Assembly: GCA_964017185.1 (NCBI GenBank)
Contig: OZ024869.1
Location: forward strand, 2,254,501-2,318,500
Source: Rugalucina vietnamica
Taxonomy: Eukaryota; Mollusca; Bivalvia; Lucinida; Lucinidae
Reading direction: 5' to 3'
Length of the DNA stretch: 64,000 nt
Shown: one piece after another, positions 11,113-26,100 of the stretch
Numbering within the stretch: the stretch's first letter is position 1
Layout: each line of letters starts with the position of its first letter
Position numbers and translations under genes: made by a program
Notes under the pieces: model-generated
The model's database searches: none
What the model was told of the DNA's origin: nothing
Seen by the model: the letters and a program-made list of their open reading frames with translations, nothing else

Positions 11113-14100
11113 CTGAAATAGATGTGAAACATTTATGATAGAGTTGTATATTAAAGGGTGTATGACTTGATGTGATAGCTCAATTAGAAGGGTTTCCTAT
11201 TTGCATTGCAATGAACCTGTGATCGTTCTTCATATCCAGCACATTTCTTTCATGAAAATATTTTACATCCATTCTTCCCCTTCTTACTTACGGTTAACCT
11301 TCCCGAGAAGCAACACTGCTTGTTGAAGTCCATCACATCAATCTCTGTTGATCAAGAGTATAAGAATCTTACATGAGTGTCAGGTATGGATCGACAAATC
11401 TGTCCTGAGGGTCACATTTTGGCATCACGAGGCTCACAGAGTGATGCCAAATTGTGACCCGAGGGACAGATTTGTCTATCTATACCTGACACGAATGATG
11501 GATTCTTTTTCTTGCTCACCTTAATGCAGCAAAGATTGATTTTTATACTTTTTACCTAGAAAAATGATAAAATCGCAGTGTCCGCCATTTTGATTTAAAA
11601 CGTTTTGACGTCATTGTGACGTGTGCGCTTAGTGACGAAATTACGTGACGTCCTATACAACCAGTGTTAAAAAAGAACATTTGAACGCAGGGTGCGACCG
11701 GGGTGAGATAACGAGGGTGAGATAAGAATTTCTCACATGGGGTAAAACTTAGGATTTCTCTATCTGGTGTGCAAGAAAGACTGTCAGTTAAAGGTGAAAG
11801 CAAGATGCATTAATTAAGTAATGGTAATCTGCATGTTGAGGATAACTGACCATAGAAGTGACCATAGTTGCTGAGTATGTATAAAGCAATAAAACGGTAT
11901 ATAAAATTATTAGCACCTTAATTGATTATTATAAGTATGATACTTTTACTTGCTGAATCCAAGATTTGACCTCTGACCATGCTTTGTGCTGGACTTAGTT
12001 GGAAACCATGCCAGTTTCTATTCAAATATTTTATGCACTTCATAGCAATAATTTCTCAAATTAAGTATCTATCTATTAAAATAAAATATAACAGGGTTAA
12101 GGTTATCCTTAGTAATCATGATGCATGATAAGTCAGTATAAAATCGTGTAAAATTTGGCAGGTAATGGGGGAGAAATATGATAGATATCAGTGCTAACTG
12201 TTAGTGTAATAAAGATATCTGATAAGAAATGATATCCATGTGATTTGCGCAGATATCAATCTAATTTCACTGGCAGATTTTCATTGTGAAACATATTTGA
12301 AGGTTGAAAGATTCTAGATTTTTATTTTTTATTGAGCTTCATTTCACTTGTGTTGTTACTTTATAATACAACTTAATTGGTAAACAGCTGATTTGTGAAG
12401 ATCAATCACTGAGGAAAGGCAGTTAACAGGTAGTTTGTGATCATTCTCTCACCAGTAACTGGTGAGTTCCGGTGAGTAACTGGTGAGTTCCTATCTTTTA
12501 ATAAATGGAGGAGGGTGAAACTCACTAGTAACTATTTTGCTGGACCTGAGATGGATCTAAACCAAACTCTGCTGCGCACATGCCCAGAAATGAGCCACCT
12601 CGTGGGAAAACCAACAATGTGGTTTCCGAACAGGTCTGACACAAACCGGCCTGTACAAGCACAGAAAAGAGCTAGAAGCTTGAAATTTTGGAGTTAAGTA
12701 GAGGAAGAATTGTACTATCCGAGAAGCAAAAACAAAGGCGCTGATCAGCTTCGCGGTTACCGCGAAGCTGATCTGCGCCTTTGTTTTCGCATATGCAGAT
12801 TGTTGGTTTTCCCACGGGGCGGCTCAAATGTTTAGCAGAGACATGGCTTTGACTAGTTAAATGGCAAGCAGAAAGATTTACATGAGGAAGTTAATAAAGT
12901 TATCTCCGAACAATTTAACTGTTATAGGAAAGCTGTTTACTATCTGAGAAATAATCTGAGTCTCAGCACAAGAAAACCAACAACATACATAGGCGAAAAC
13001 AAAGATGCAGATCAGCTTCGCGGTAACCGCGAAGCTGATCAGCACCTTTGTTTTCGCTAGAAAGATTTACAATTCTTCTACTACTTAAATCTGAGATTTC
13101 AAGCTTTTAACCTTATTCAGTGACTGTACAGGCCAGTTTGTGTCAAACCCAATCCCAAAGTCCAGTTTTGTCGTGTCGCGACTCAAATAATCTCTTTTTA
13201 ATGGCTCTAGCTGTAAGAGGTTCCATATGGTTCATGTGAATCTGTCTTAATTCTTCTTTATGAGAATTAAACTATTTTACTGGCAATGTCAATAAAAACT
13301 GAGCCTTTCTCTTCTTTTGAGGGGCTTTGTGGTTTAATGTTGTGTTCAACATTTCTCTAACATGTCTGGATGGAGCCACTGCTTCCTGGGTTTTAACCAG
13401 AGCTATGGGGAATTAATGTGTCTTGCTCAAAGATATCTCGACCTCTCTATCTAGAGAGCCTGACCACTAGCCCCACACCCTTAAAAAAACTTCATCCTAA
13501 AAAATTAATTTTGATTGAAAACCTGATTGAATGGGAAAAACAAACTTCAATTTTTTCATTTATGGGACATGTCTAACTTTCTTTGTAAGGGAAATAACAC
13601 TAAATAAAGACTGCAGTTCATTAAAATGAAACTGATCTAGTGGTTAGACAGGGCAGAAAGTGATAATGTGTTTTTATTGACAGTTCACTAGTTAATAATG
13701 ATTTATTACTGAATATCATGTGATTGCCACTTTCAAAACAATATTTTTAAAGAAAACCCACCAAATGACAGACTCCATTTTTTCTGTACATGCATTTTCT
13801 CTGTTTTAAAAATTGTAAATTGCCTTTCAAGCAATTTAACATAATTACCAATGTCAATTTGCATCAACAGAGGTTGACAAAACCAATATGAGCCAGTGTG
13901 TGAGAAAACCAACAATTTGGGTTCTCACCAGGTATGACACAAACCAGCCTGTACTGTCACAGAAGCAGGCTAGAAGCTTGAAATTTCGGATAAGAAGAAG
14001 TTTTGTACTATCTGTGCAGCGAAAACAAAGGCACTGATCAGCTTCGTGGTTACCGCATAGCTGATCTGCGCCTTTATTTTTGCCCAAGCATTTTGTTGGT

Positions 14101-17100
14101 TTTCTTATGCAGTGGCTCATATTATGTTTTCAATGACATTACAGTATTTTATAAATGTTGCATTTTTCAAGATTTTGAAAAAACGAAGAATACACAATAC
14201 AGAATCTTGAATCCTTTAATCAGTTACTTGCACATGCACCAAACCATGCATTGGGGGATTAAGTAAATATGCACAAGAAATGATGAGTTTTAAGCAAGGG
14301 TAATATTTAATCTCATGTCAAAGAACAATGTCCTTTGAGAAAATTTAAAACTTCTGACCACAAGACAAGCCACAAGGTGGAGCAGTAAATCAGCCCTAGC
14401 GCAGCACAAGGGAGATAAATCAGCATTAGTGGTGGACTGAAGTGTGTGCTTGTTTATCTTTGATGGTTGGGGGTTGTTGCGACATGAGAAAAACGGTCTT
14501 CTGGGTGTCCAACCAGACCTGACACAAAATGGTCTGTACAGTCAAAGAAGAAGACTAAAGGCTTGAAATTCTGCATTTAAGAGGAAGAGGAACAGTTTTA
14601 TCTGTGTAGTAAAAAACAAAGGTGCTGATCAGCTGTACAATTACTGCACGGCTGATCTGCGGCTTTGTTTTTGCTTATGCAAAAAGCCGGTTTTCTCATG
14701 ATATAGCTCATTTATGGAATTTCTGCATTATCTTTGACCATTATGCAGAAAGGCATGCAGCTTGGCAGATATGGACTGTTTATGGTCTGACCTTAATAAC
14801 TGACAATGATAGCCACTTGCCCTTTTATTAAAGGTCATAATTGGACAAATTAACTTCTATCTAAAGATTGTTTCCTAATTAGTTTGTTTCTTTTTTTACT
14901 GGTATATATATACTTTTCCAGTTCACAGCTATTATCATGTTGGAACAATCAGTTACATCGATCCTGGGCAAGCCTCTGAGAGGCAGATTATCAGTACTTA
15001 GTGCACATTTCTTTCACCACTATAAACAGCTCTGGCAGCATCATTTGAATCACCCCTATGTTAATAAATCTGCTGTCAGCCTGGTCCATTGTCAAGTATG
15101 GCTAGATCATATGAGCCACGTCGTGAGAAAACCGGATTTTTGTCTAGGTGAAAACAAAGGCGCAGATCAACTTCGCAGTTCCAAAATTTCCAGTCTCTAG
15201 TCATCTTCTGTGCTTGTACAGCTCGGTTTGTGTCAGTCTTGGTCGGAAACCCTAAAGCGGGTTTAAATTTAATTGCATCTATTCCTGGTCCCTCTATTCT
15301 TACTTTTCACATCAAGGCCCATATTTTACTGTAGGTGTAATTGAACAAAATGACACAGATAAGGTTGCTTCAAAAGACGGTGTAACAAGAATAAATGTTT
15401 TGTTTTTCATGTTCAAAGTTTTGAAATAGGAATGACCTACCCTGAGATCCATTTGAGATGATGTCATTATCTCCCTTACGTACAATGGTCACATGACCCA
15501 TCTTCTCACACAGTGACCTCACGCTGGCTACCGGCTCCTCAGAGATAGGCTTCTCACCAATCTACATGCATGAAAAGAAATGTTGTAACAAAAAGTTTTC
15601 AATTCATATATGAGCCACATTGAGAAAGCAAGCTTTATACATATGCAAAAGCAAAGCTGCTGTACTATCACGCTACTGCTGTCTATGCTTAATAAATACT
15701 ACAATCACCCTTTTAAAACAATATCCCTAAACCCTTTAAGATCAGAGTGAACATGCAAATTCAGAGAATTTATGTCCCCCGCCTTGATAGTTTAGTTACA
15801 CAAATATAATCTTAGAATAACAAATATCCAAACCATATGCACTTTCTTAGTGTAAATGCCACTAAAAGTGATGAAAATTAAAGTGAGGATTATATCCAAA
15901 CCACATGCATATCTTTAAAGTATGGACAAGACATCTGTAAAGTTTCAAAAGAATCAGAATATAACTGTAGAAGGAGTTGCTTGCACAAGGTACCCCACTG
16001 TCCATTCACCTTCATTGTCAAAATGACAGAAAAAATGAGTAAGTTCAAATTGCGAAAAAAGTGTCAAAAATTAATCTGAGGATTATATCCAAATCACATG
16101 CACATCTTCAAAGCATGGTCAAGACATCTGCAAAGTATCAAAAGAATCTGAATATAACTGTAGGAAGAGTTGCTTGCACAAGGTACCCACTGTCCATTCA
16201 CTTTCATTGTCAATATGTCAGAAAAAATGACTAAGTTCATATTGCGAAAAAAAAGTGTCAAAAATTAATCTGAGGATTATATCCAAATCACATGCACATC
16301 TTCAAAGCATGTTCAAGACATCTGTAAAGTTTCAAAAGAATCAGAATAAAACTGTAGGAGGAGTTGCTTACACAAGGTACATACTCCTATAGGGGGATGG
16401 AAGGACGGATGGAGCGAAAAAAGTGTCAAAAATTAATCTGAGGATTATATCCAAATCACATGCACATCTTCAAAGCATGGTCAAGACATTTGTAAAGTAT
16501 CAAAAGAATCTGAATATAACTGTATGAAGAGTTGCTTGCACAAGGTACCCACTGTCCATTCACTTTCATTGTCAAAATGTCAGAAAAAATGACTAAGTTC
16601 ATATTGCGAAAAAAGTGTTAAAACTTAATCTGAGGATTATATCCAAATCATATGCACATCTTCAAAGCATGGTCAAGACATCTGTAAAGTATCAAAAGAA
16701 TCTGAATATAACTGTATGAAGAGTTGCTTGCACAAGGTACCCACTGTCCATTCACCTTCATTGTCAAAATGTCAGAAAAAATGACTAAGTTCAAATTGCT
16801 AAAAAAGTGTTAAAAATTAATCTGAGGATTATATCCAAATCATATGCATATCTTCAAAGCATGGTCAAGACATCTGTAAAGTTTCAAAAGAATCTGAATA
16901 TAATTGTAGGAGGAGTTGCTTGCACAAGGTACCCACTGTCCATTCACTTTCATTGTCAAAATGTCAGAAAAAATTAAAATAGTGTTTTCTGAGGAAAACC
17001 ATGTCCCCCCAACCGCTTAGTAATTGAAGTGTAGTTACCTTGTGATATGAAGTTTTTCTATGGAAGACACCATGCCCATCTTGTTCTGAAATTAGGTCAA

Positions 17101-20100
17101 GGTCACCAAAATCTTATCAACTCTGAGCCTCTTCCCAACAATGCTTCTGTGCAAGTTTGGTCAAAATCCATCTACTAGTTTACAAGATATCGCGTCAGAA
17201 AGACTAATTTCAACAGTTTTTGACTAGTGACCTTGGAAATTAGGTCAAGATCACCAAAATCTTATCAACTCTGAGCCTCCTCCCAACAATGCTTCTGTGC
17301 AAGTTTGGTCAAAATCCATCAATTAGTTTACAAGATATTGTATCAGAAAAATTTCAACAGTTGTTATGGACTTGTGACCTTGAAAATTAGGTCAAGGTCA
17401 TCAAAATCTAACCAACTCTGAGCCTCCTCCCAACAATGCTTCTGTGCAAGTTTGGTCAAAATCCATCAATTGGTTTACAAGATATTGCCTTGGAAATACT
17501 AATTTCAACAGTTTTTATGGACTCACAACCTTGAAAATTAGGTCAAGGTCACCAAAATCTAATCAACTCTGAGCCTGCTTGCAACAATGCTTCTGTGCAA
17601 GTTTGGTCAAAATCCATCAATTGGTTTACAAGATATTGCGTTGGAAAGACTAATTTCAACATTTTTTATGGACTCGTGACCTTGAAAATTAGGTCAAGGT
17701 CACCAAAATCTAATCAACCCTGAGCCTCCTCCCAACAATGCTTCTGTGCAAGTTTGGTCAAAATCCATCAATTGATTTACAAGATATTGCGTTGGAAAGA
17801 CTAATTTCAACAGTTTTTATGGACTCTTGACCTTGAAAATGAAGTCAAGGTCACCAAAATCTTATCAACTCTGAGCCTCCTCCCAACAATGCACTTGTGC
17901 AAGTTTGGTCAAAATCCATTCATCTGTTCAGAAGATATCACGTCGGAAAACTGAATTTAATCAGTTTTCATGGGCTGGTGACCTTGAAAATGAAGTCAAG
18001 GTCACCAAAATCTCATCAACTCTTTCCCCCCTCCAAACCATGTATCTATGCAAGTTTGGTCAAAATCCATCTACTGGTTCAAAAGATATCGCGTCGGAAA
18101 GAAGCTACGCGGATGCGGACACCAACATGGACGCCGACGGGATCCGCACCAAAAACAATATGTCCCCCACCTTCGGTTGGGGAGACATAATGACTAAGTT
18201 CATATTGCGAAAAAAGTGTCAAAAATTAACCTGAGGATTATATCCAAATCACATGCACATCTTCAAATCATGTTCAAGACATCTGTAAAGTTTCAAAAGA
18301 ATCGGAATAAAACTGTAGGAGGAGTTACTTACACAAGGTACATACTCCTATAGGGGGACAGAAGGACGAAATGACGGAAAGCCAAAAACTATGTCCCTTT
18401 GTCTTCGAAAAGGCCGGGGGACAACTAGAGAAAAAATTCTGGTCATAGTCACAGCCAACAACTATATTTAAAACTGTAAGGGCAAGGGAAATAAATCTTT
18501 AAATTGCAAAAAACTTTTTATGCCTTGGTTACATATCAATGAAAATGCTCTTACCACTTTTTCATATAATCTGCTAAACTCTATGACATTCGGTGTCAGT
18601 ATTGCTTTCTCATAGTTCTTGATTACATCCGGGTACTGGGTCACAAGGAACAGACCATCCTAAAAAGGTTTTAAATGTGAATAAAAAATTTTGAAACCAA
18701 AGAAACCTATTTTTGTTTGCTTGTTTGTTTGATTAACATGACAGTCAACAGCTTAGGTCATTTTGTATGGTATTCTTTGACAAGCCTGCCTAAGGCAGAT
18801 TACGAGTAATAAGTGCAAATTTCTTCATCAGCTAATGCCTAATGGTCTTCTTGAATTAATGGTAGAGGCATAATTGCTGTAGAAATATTTTTATAATTGT
18901 GCCTATTGTGTCAAACCCAAGAAACCAAGTCCTAAGACCTAATTTTATGGATATAAACTGTACTGCTGCTACTCACATGAAATCTTCAATAATTACTACA
19001 ACCTTAAACATCAGGAATACATGTCCATGCAATATATACCCCCTTAAACCCTAATTTTATATAGAAAAACTGGGGTTTGCAGGGGTATACCTCATTTTCT
19101 TATTTTTGATCCAAAACATACATTGTGGGTACTCCTTAGAACCGCCTTACCCACAATGTATGTTTTGAGCTAGGATACTAAAAACATCAAAATTTTTCTA
19201 ATGAAATTTTCATTTTTTTAAGCTAAAAAAATTCTCTGTACCCGTATAATGGCAGTACTTACAGCATCTATGACTATGGGAATCTTTCTTTCCTTCACCT
19301 GTTCTATCACTTCCTGAAAAGCACATATATATTCCTCGTAAAACCATAAATGTGAATCTAATAAGCTCAAAGGGCCAACTGGGATGGACATGTTGCCAAC
19401 ATGACCAAATCTTCACAAAGGAATTGAACCAATTGTTGGGTTCTATCTCAGGTCCACTTCAATACAAATGACACAGGCTACCCACATAGCATTGAAGCCT
19501 AGTCCCAAATGACCACTGATATTGTCACAGGATATAGATTTATAGTACACATGTACAACCTTGCATTACAAGCTTGCTTTTGTAACGAGGTGGTAGTGTT
19601 GCTTAGCATGTGGGCAAACTTGGTTCAATCCCTGTCAGGGATGGATTTTTCTTCACCTGTTACATTTGGCCCTTAATGTGAATGGTTACGATCACCCTCA
19701 CTTGAGTTTGTTTCTATGATAGACTCTTATGGCCTGGGACTTTGGGGACTAAGCACAATTAGGTTTAGAGAGAATGTTATTGGGTATAGGTGTATAGCAC
19801 ACTTTGTACTGCCTTGCATTTGTACAAGCTGGCATTTATAGCAGCGGCAGAGTGTTTGTACAGCATACGTGAATTCCTGGTCTGATACCTGTCAGGGAAG
19901 AATGTGTTCTTCTTTGCCCGTTACAATATCTTTTTCAGCTACCACAACTTACTTTCACATTATGTATAACCTTCTGATCCCTCCCCAGTCCCGGTCCTAT
20001 GACAACAGCATGTAACCGTGGCAACCACTCGGCTATTTCCAGGGCAGCATTGTGGGAGGTATCACTGTAACAAACAAGAAAACATGCTGATTTCAGCAAC

Positions 20101-23100
20101 CTCTTTTACTGAAGAATGCCTTTTGTTCCGGTCCAAGCACTTGAACAAGTCTCAACATTTTTGGATTATCCCCCTTGAACATGTCAATGTCATTTTCAGG
20201 CTCCTATTTGTTGATGAATTTTCAATATTTGCAACACTTTTTAAGACTTTTGGAATGCAAATGACAATAAAATACTTAACAAGTGCTCTTTCTGAACGAG
20301 GTGAAATGCAAAAAGATGGTTTCCAAAATCAAAATCTTCTTTGGTAAGAATTTATCCACAACAATGCATGGAGATAAACTTACAGTATAGGATGAACAAT
20401 CAGTTCTGGACTGTACGACTTGATGACTGTAGCTGAATCTCTGGTACAGAAAACATGTGACAAATCTGCTCCCTACAATGAAGCACAGTTACTGATTCAA
20501 AACATGATACAGAAATTTTCAATTGGATTGTGTTTGATACACTGCATTTCTATGTATGAGTACTTTTTTTTGGTATGCACATAACTATTCAAGCAGTAAG
20601 TTAAATGGTAATCATACTTCACTGCTTGCCATTTCAGCTGAACATTTTGCTGACCATTACGAAAACATGCCCATACAATATACAGAGATTTTTAAAGTTG
20701 TAAAAAATGAAAATTTTCAGTAGAAAAAATTTGATATTTTTCTTATTTTTGCTCAAAACATAGAATGTGGGTACATGTTAGAACCGCCTAACAAGTACCC
20801 ACAATCTATGTTTTGGAGCAAAAATAAGAAAAAACAGGTATACCCCTGCATACCCCAGTTTTACTATATAAAAGTGGGGTATAAGGGGGTAAACATGACA
20901 CGGATATGTTATCCTGATGTTTCTCTATTAGTGTGAGCCTTTTGTTTAAAACTGGAGACTTTACAACATATTTTCTGCTGTCCAAGGCTTAAGGAACACC
21001 AGGATACATTTCACAGTTTTGATACTGATTACTCACCACTTTAAGAGCAGTAATAGCAGCAAAGTATGGGGCACCCGTATATCTGCAACAGAGATGATAG
21101 TTTAGGTTATGTGGTCGTTTGGATTATGAAAGCCTGCCATCATAGTTTCTAACTACATGTAGTTTGAACTCAAACCAGTCTGCATAGCCAAGATGACAGG
21201 CAGGAATGGTACAAAAAATCCTTGAAAATAGCATGAAAAGAATAAAGCAAAAAAAAATTATATGTATCTTTTGCATATGAAAATGTTCTTATTTCTCTTC
21301 TTGTTTCTAATGAGTACCCATATTTTAAAAACAAAATAACATAAGTGTCTTATTTATAAAAAAAATAGGCATTTACAGAATAGTGTAAGACCAACATGCA
21401 CCCACATTCTCCAGAATCTTGATCTGACGCTTTCTGTTTGCTTAAAGGATTGTAATAACCTAGAACACCTAAAGCCTCTAAAAATGAAAAATGACTTGAC
21501 CAAATGGAAAGTGCATAAAAAATTGTCAAAAATGTGTTAACTTACTCCTGACAACCTCCTATGATTCCGATTCGTCCAGCTTCCCCTTTATGTGCCTCAT
21601 ATGTGAGAGGTGGTATGATGGACTTGACCATTTCTAACAACTGTCCAGGGTTTCTTAAGGTTGTCTTGACACTGTGTCCATTTTGAACTAGAAAATAGTA
21701 TGAAACAGATTTTTTCTTATAGCAAAGTAAAAATTGAAAGTTTTCAATCAAAAATTATGATATTATTCCTTTTTTTGCTCAAAACATAGACTGTGGGTAA
21801 ACCTTTCAAATGGCTCGCCAAGGTGGTTCAACGAGAACCCACTATGTATATTGGACTGAAGGGTTTCGCACATTTTGATTGCATTGTCAAGTTACACATG
21901 TAGGTCGCAACGCCACTGACGTAAAGCCGCTGTAACGTTATGTTAGACAGGTTGCTATAGTGAATTGGACGCTAGAATCGTATAGGGCCAGTATCGCTTT
22001 AATATTCAAAATAAATTAAATTTTCGGAACTCACAATCGGAGTTTTATTATTTGGTACTTTTCCATAATCGGGAATCATCGGACCAAAACCTGTAGCAGA
22101 GCGAGGTTCGTATAAATCGAGAATAGAGTGGAAAAACAGAAAATAGCAATGGCTTTAATGGAAGCACAGATCGCCATCGACACAAAGGAACTTCAGAAGG
22201 AAACAAGGCTGATGAAATGCAAGGTGAGAGCTTTATCAAATTTCCCGCTAGCTAGAAACAGGCTTATCCACTTGTTAGATGAGCAGGACTTGCCAAGCAA
22301 AAACGATGTTAAAAGTGCTTGCCAGAATTTGGATTTAAGCTTAGAGACGTCGATGGAAGTTCTAGATAAACTGACCGAACATTCTATAGACAGTAAACAA
22401 CTCGCCAAAGCCATGAAAATATTTAGTCAAATGGAAAATCTATTGAAAGAATACAGTGCCCCTTACGATGTAGCTCATCATCATTCGAATTCGCATTACG
22501 CATGTAATAATACTTCGAATGGCTTCGCTGATGTACAGGAGCATGAAAAACTAGAATTTTTTTTTTTTATGTGAAAACTGATGTCTCCCCCCTTTCTACG
22601 TGCATGTCCAAAATATGCAAGCAAGAGTTATAGTTCTTGTGCATCACATATCCTGTCATTCTGTTTTATAAGTGTACCAAGTTTCATTGAAATATCTCTT
22701 ACGGTTTTCAAGTTATAGAGCGGGCACGAAACTGTATGGAAAATAATCAAAGGGAAATAACTCCAAAGATATGAAAGCAAGAGTAATGATTCTTGTGCAT
22801 CATGCTTTATAAGTGTACCATGTTTCATTGAAAAATCTCTAATGGTTTTTGAATTATAGAGCAGACACAAAATTGTATGAAAAATAATCAAAGGGAAATA
22901 ACTCCAAAGATATGCAAGCAAGAGTTATGGTTCTTTAGCATGACACATCATCTCATCGTGCTTTATAAGTGTACCAAGTTTCATTGAAATATTTCTTATG
23001 GTTTTCAAGTTATAGAGTGGACATGAAATTGTATGGAAAAATAATCAAAGGGGAATAACTCCAAAGATATGAAAGCAAGAGTTATAATTCTTGTGCATGA

Positions 23101-26100
23101 CACATCGTCTCATCGTGCTTTATAAGTGTACCAAGTTTCACTGAAATTTCTCTTTCGGTTTTCAAGTTTTAGGGTGGACACGAAATTGTATGGAAAATAA
23201 TCAAAGGGAAATTACTCCAAAGATATGCAAGCAAGAGTTATGGTTCTTTAGGACGACATGTTATCTCATCGTGCTTTATAAGTGTACCAAGTTTCATTGA
23301 AATAACTCTTACAATTTTCGAGTTATAAAGCGGACACGAAATTGTATGGAAAATAATCAAAGGGAAATAACCCATAAAATACTCAAGCCAGAGTTATGGT
23401 TCTTGTGCATGACACATCGTCTGATCATGCTCAATAAGTGTACCAAGTTTTATTGAAAAATCTTAAACGGTTTTCAAGTTATACAGCGGACACCAAATTG
23501 TATCGAAAATAATCAAAGAGAAATAACTCCAAAATACTCAAGCCAGAGTTATGGTTCTTGTGCACGACACATCATCTCGTCGTGGTCTACAAGTGTACCA
23601 AGTTTCATTGAAAAATCTTTAACGGTTTTCAAGTTATACAGCGGACACGAAATTGTATCGAAAATAATCAAAGGGAAATAACTCCAAAAATACTCAAGCT
23701 AGAGTTATAGTTCTTGTGCATGACACATCGTCTCTTCTTGGTTTACAAGTGTACCAAGTTTCATTGAAAAATCTTTAACCGTTTTCAAGTTATAGAGCGG
23801 ACATGATTTGTGACGGACAGACGGATGGACGGACAGGCAGACGGACGGACAGACGCACGGGGAAAAACAATATGTCTCCCGACCCTGTTGGGGGGAGACA
23901 TAACAAGATCAAGAAGCTTTATCACAGGGAACACCACTATTGAACCAGAGACCAGAAGCGTGTCACAGTCAACAATCGAACAGGACCTGTGGAAGCAGCT
24001 GAAGAGAACTGAGATACCAGTCTTCTGTGGCAACTAGAGAAAATACGAGCTGGAAATCAGCATTTCTGGCGTGCATCGACCATGCGCCAGCGACAGATGA
24101 ATTTAAGATGTTACAGCTAAAACAATGTTTAGCAGGGGAAGCTCTATGCGCTATCGAACATCTAGGACATTCCGCAGCAGCCCATGATGCTGCAAAAGAG
24201 CGACTGGAAAGAATGTTTGGTGGTAAGCGCCGACAGACTTCAATTTACTATGAAGAAATAGACCAGTTCCAGCAAATACAAACGAATCATAGCAAAGATT
24301 TGGAACAATATGCCAAATTGTTAGAACAACTTGTTATAAAACTAAAAGAAGCCGGTCAGCTGAACTTGGCAACGGCAGTTTGTATTGTAAATTACAACAA
24401 AAATTACCTGAATGTATGTTGGCTAGATATCATAGATGGCTTTTCGAAAGCGAAACAGAAGAATCAGTGGCTGCCTTAAAAACTTGGGTATTTCATGAAT
24501 CGGAATTCCTAACAATGGTATCAGAAACAACACACGGCCTGAGAGGCAATATCGATGACAACAATGTAACAGAACCGAGACAGGAACCAACATAGGACGG
24601 CCAGAGAACATTCTTCGGTGAAAAAGTCAACATTCAGAGCAACGAGAACATTTTTTGTGATGTATGTGGACTTAACCATACCATTTTTAACTGCTCGGAA
24701 TTTGGAAAAATTAGTGTACCAGTGCGATAGGAAACAGCAAAGCATTTAAAACTTTGCTATCGTTGTTTAGCGAATGGACACCGAGGGAAATCTTGCGAGA
24801 ATAGTCGACCTTGTGGTCGGAGTGGCTGCCAAAAACTGCACCATAGGCTTCTGCACACAAATTACAAGCGAAAGTTAAACGAAGAACCGATCGCTAGACG
24901 ACAAAGTCTAGATAGAATGGCCAATTCAAATAATAACTGTAAAAGCAAACCGGATGTAGGATCAAGTGACTCAGGAAGCCATTCTACCGATCGAAATACT
25001 TCTGTCATGGAGGGGAAGTTTGAAGGACCTCAACCACTAGGACAGAAAGTGGTTGTGGCACATGTAGAATGGGACACCATGTAGTGGAACTTTCGGATAG
25101 GATTAGTACTGAAATATCACTAATTCCTATGGAGGGGAACCATACGGAATGATTCACAAGATGATAGTTTATTAATTTCGCTCATACATGCATTTACTGT
25201 GATCGACTATAATGTTGGAACTTAATTTTAAGTAATTACTATGGCTGTACTTATTACGAATCTAGACAGTTGGATTTCTTATTTTTACGATAAAACTTTT
25301 CACAAGTTCAAAAATAGAGAACGAGTAGGCTTTTAATAAGACGCTTCAATCAATATGTTTGACAAAATCTGGACAACTTGATAGTTCCAAAGGTTATTTC
25401 TGGCACGATGATTTGCACGAATGTTTGATCAAAATTGTAATTTTGAGGAGGGGAAAATGGACTGAAGGGTTTCACATGTTCTGATTGCATTGTCAAGTTA
25501 CACATGTAGGTTGCAACGCCACTGACGTAACACCGCTGTAACGTTACGTTAGACAGGTTGCTATAGTGAATTGGACGCTAGAATCGTAAAGGGCCAGTAT
25601 CACTTTAATATTCAAAATAAATTAAATTTTCGGAACTCACAATCGGAGTTTTATTATTTGGCACTTTTCCATAATCAGGAATCATCGGACCATATTTTTT
25701 TGAGTAAAAAAACTTCTTGTGTATTAACTACACATTTCTTGTGTATTAACTACACAATCGCATATGTATTTTGAGTATTAATCAACTGAGTATTAATCAA
25801 CTCGAAAGATATGTTTACTCAAAGTAACATTTAACATGACACAACTACGCAATTGCATATGTATTTTGAGTATTAATCAACCTGGAAGATATCTGTTTAC
25901 TTACAGTAACATTTAATATGACCCATTGGATTTACCTGGTGTGCAGATAATGCCGCTTTAAATATTGGCAGAATAGAAGTATCAATAAGGGGTGTAAATG
26001 ATATAGACATGATAGTTGTGCCAATAGGCAGTGTCATTAAGATCCTAACCCAAGTCTTTTCTGGCTGCAAACCCATAATGCAGCTTTACGAGAGATGTTA

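Larger units (their letters stand above)
21852..25692 (+). mobile_element. BEL/Pao-type LTR retrotransposon remnant, gag only
   Basis: Two 235-bp LTRs (21852-22086 and 25458-25692), a polypurine tract GAGGAGGGGAAAA at 25445-25457, and a Pao-type gag between them. No protease, RT, RNase H or integrase is present: after the gag zinc knuckles only about 370 bp remain before the 3' LTR. Gag is itself split by tandem-array element 4 and has several stops. TAT flanks both sides, too short to prove a target duplication. It lies in NAXD intron 1, on the opposite strand. Confidence 0.85.

Noticed and set aside
22048..22239. Minus-strand frame as NAXD first exon
   Set aside because: It is antisense to the BEL/Pao leader and gag and lies inside the element.
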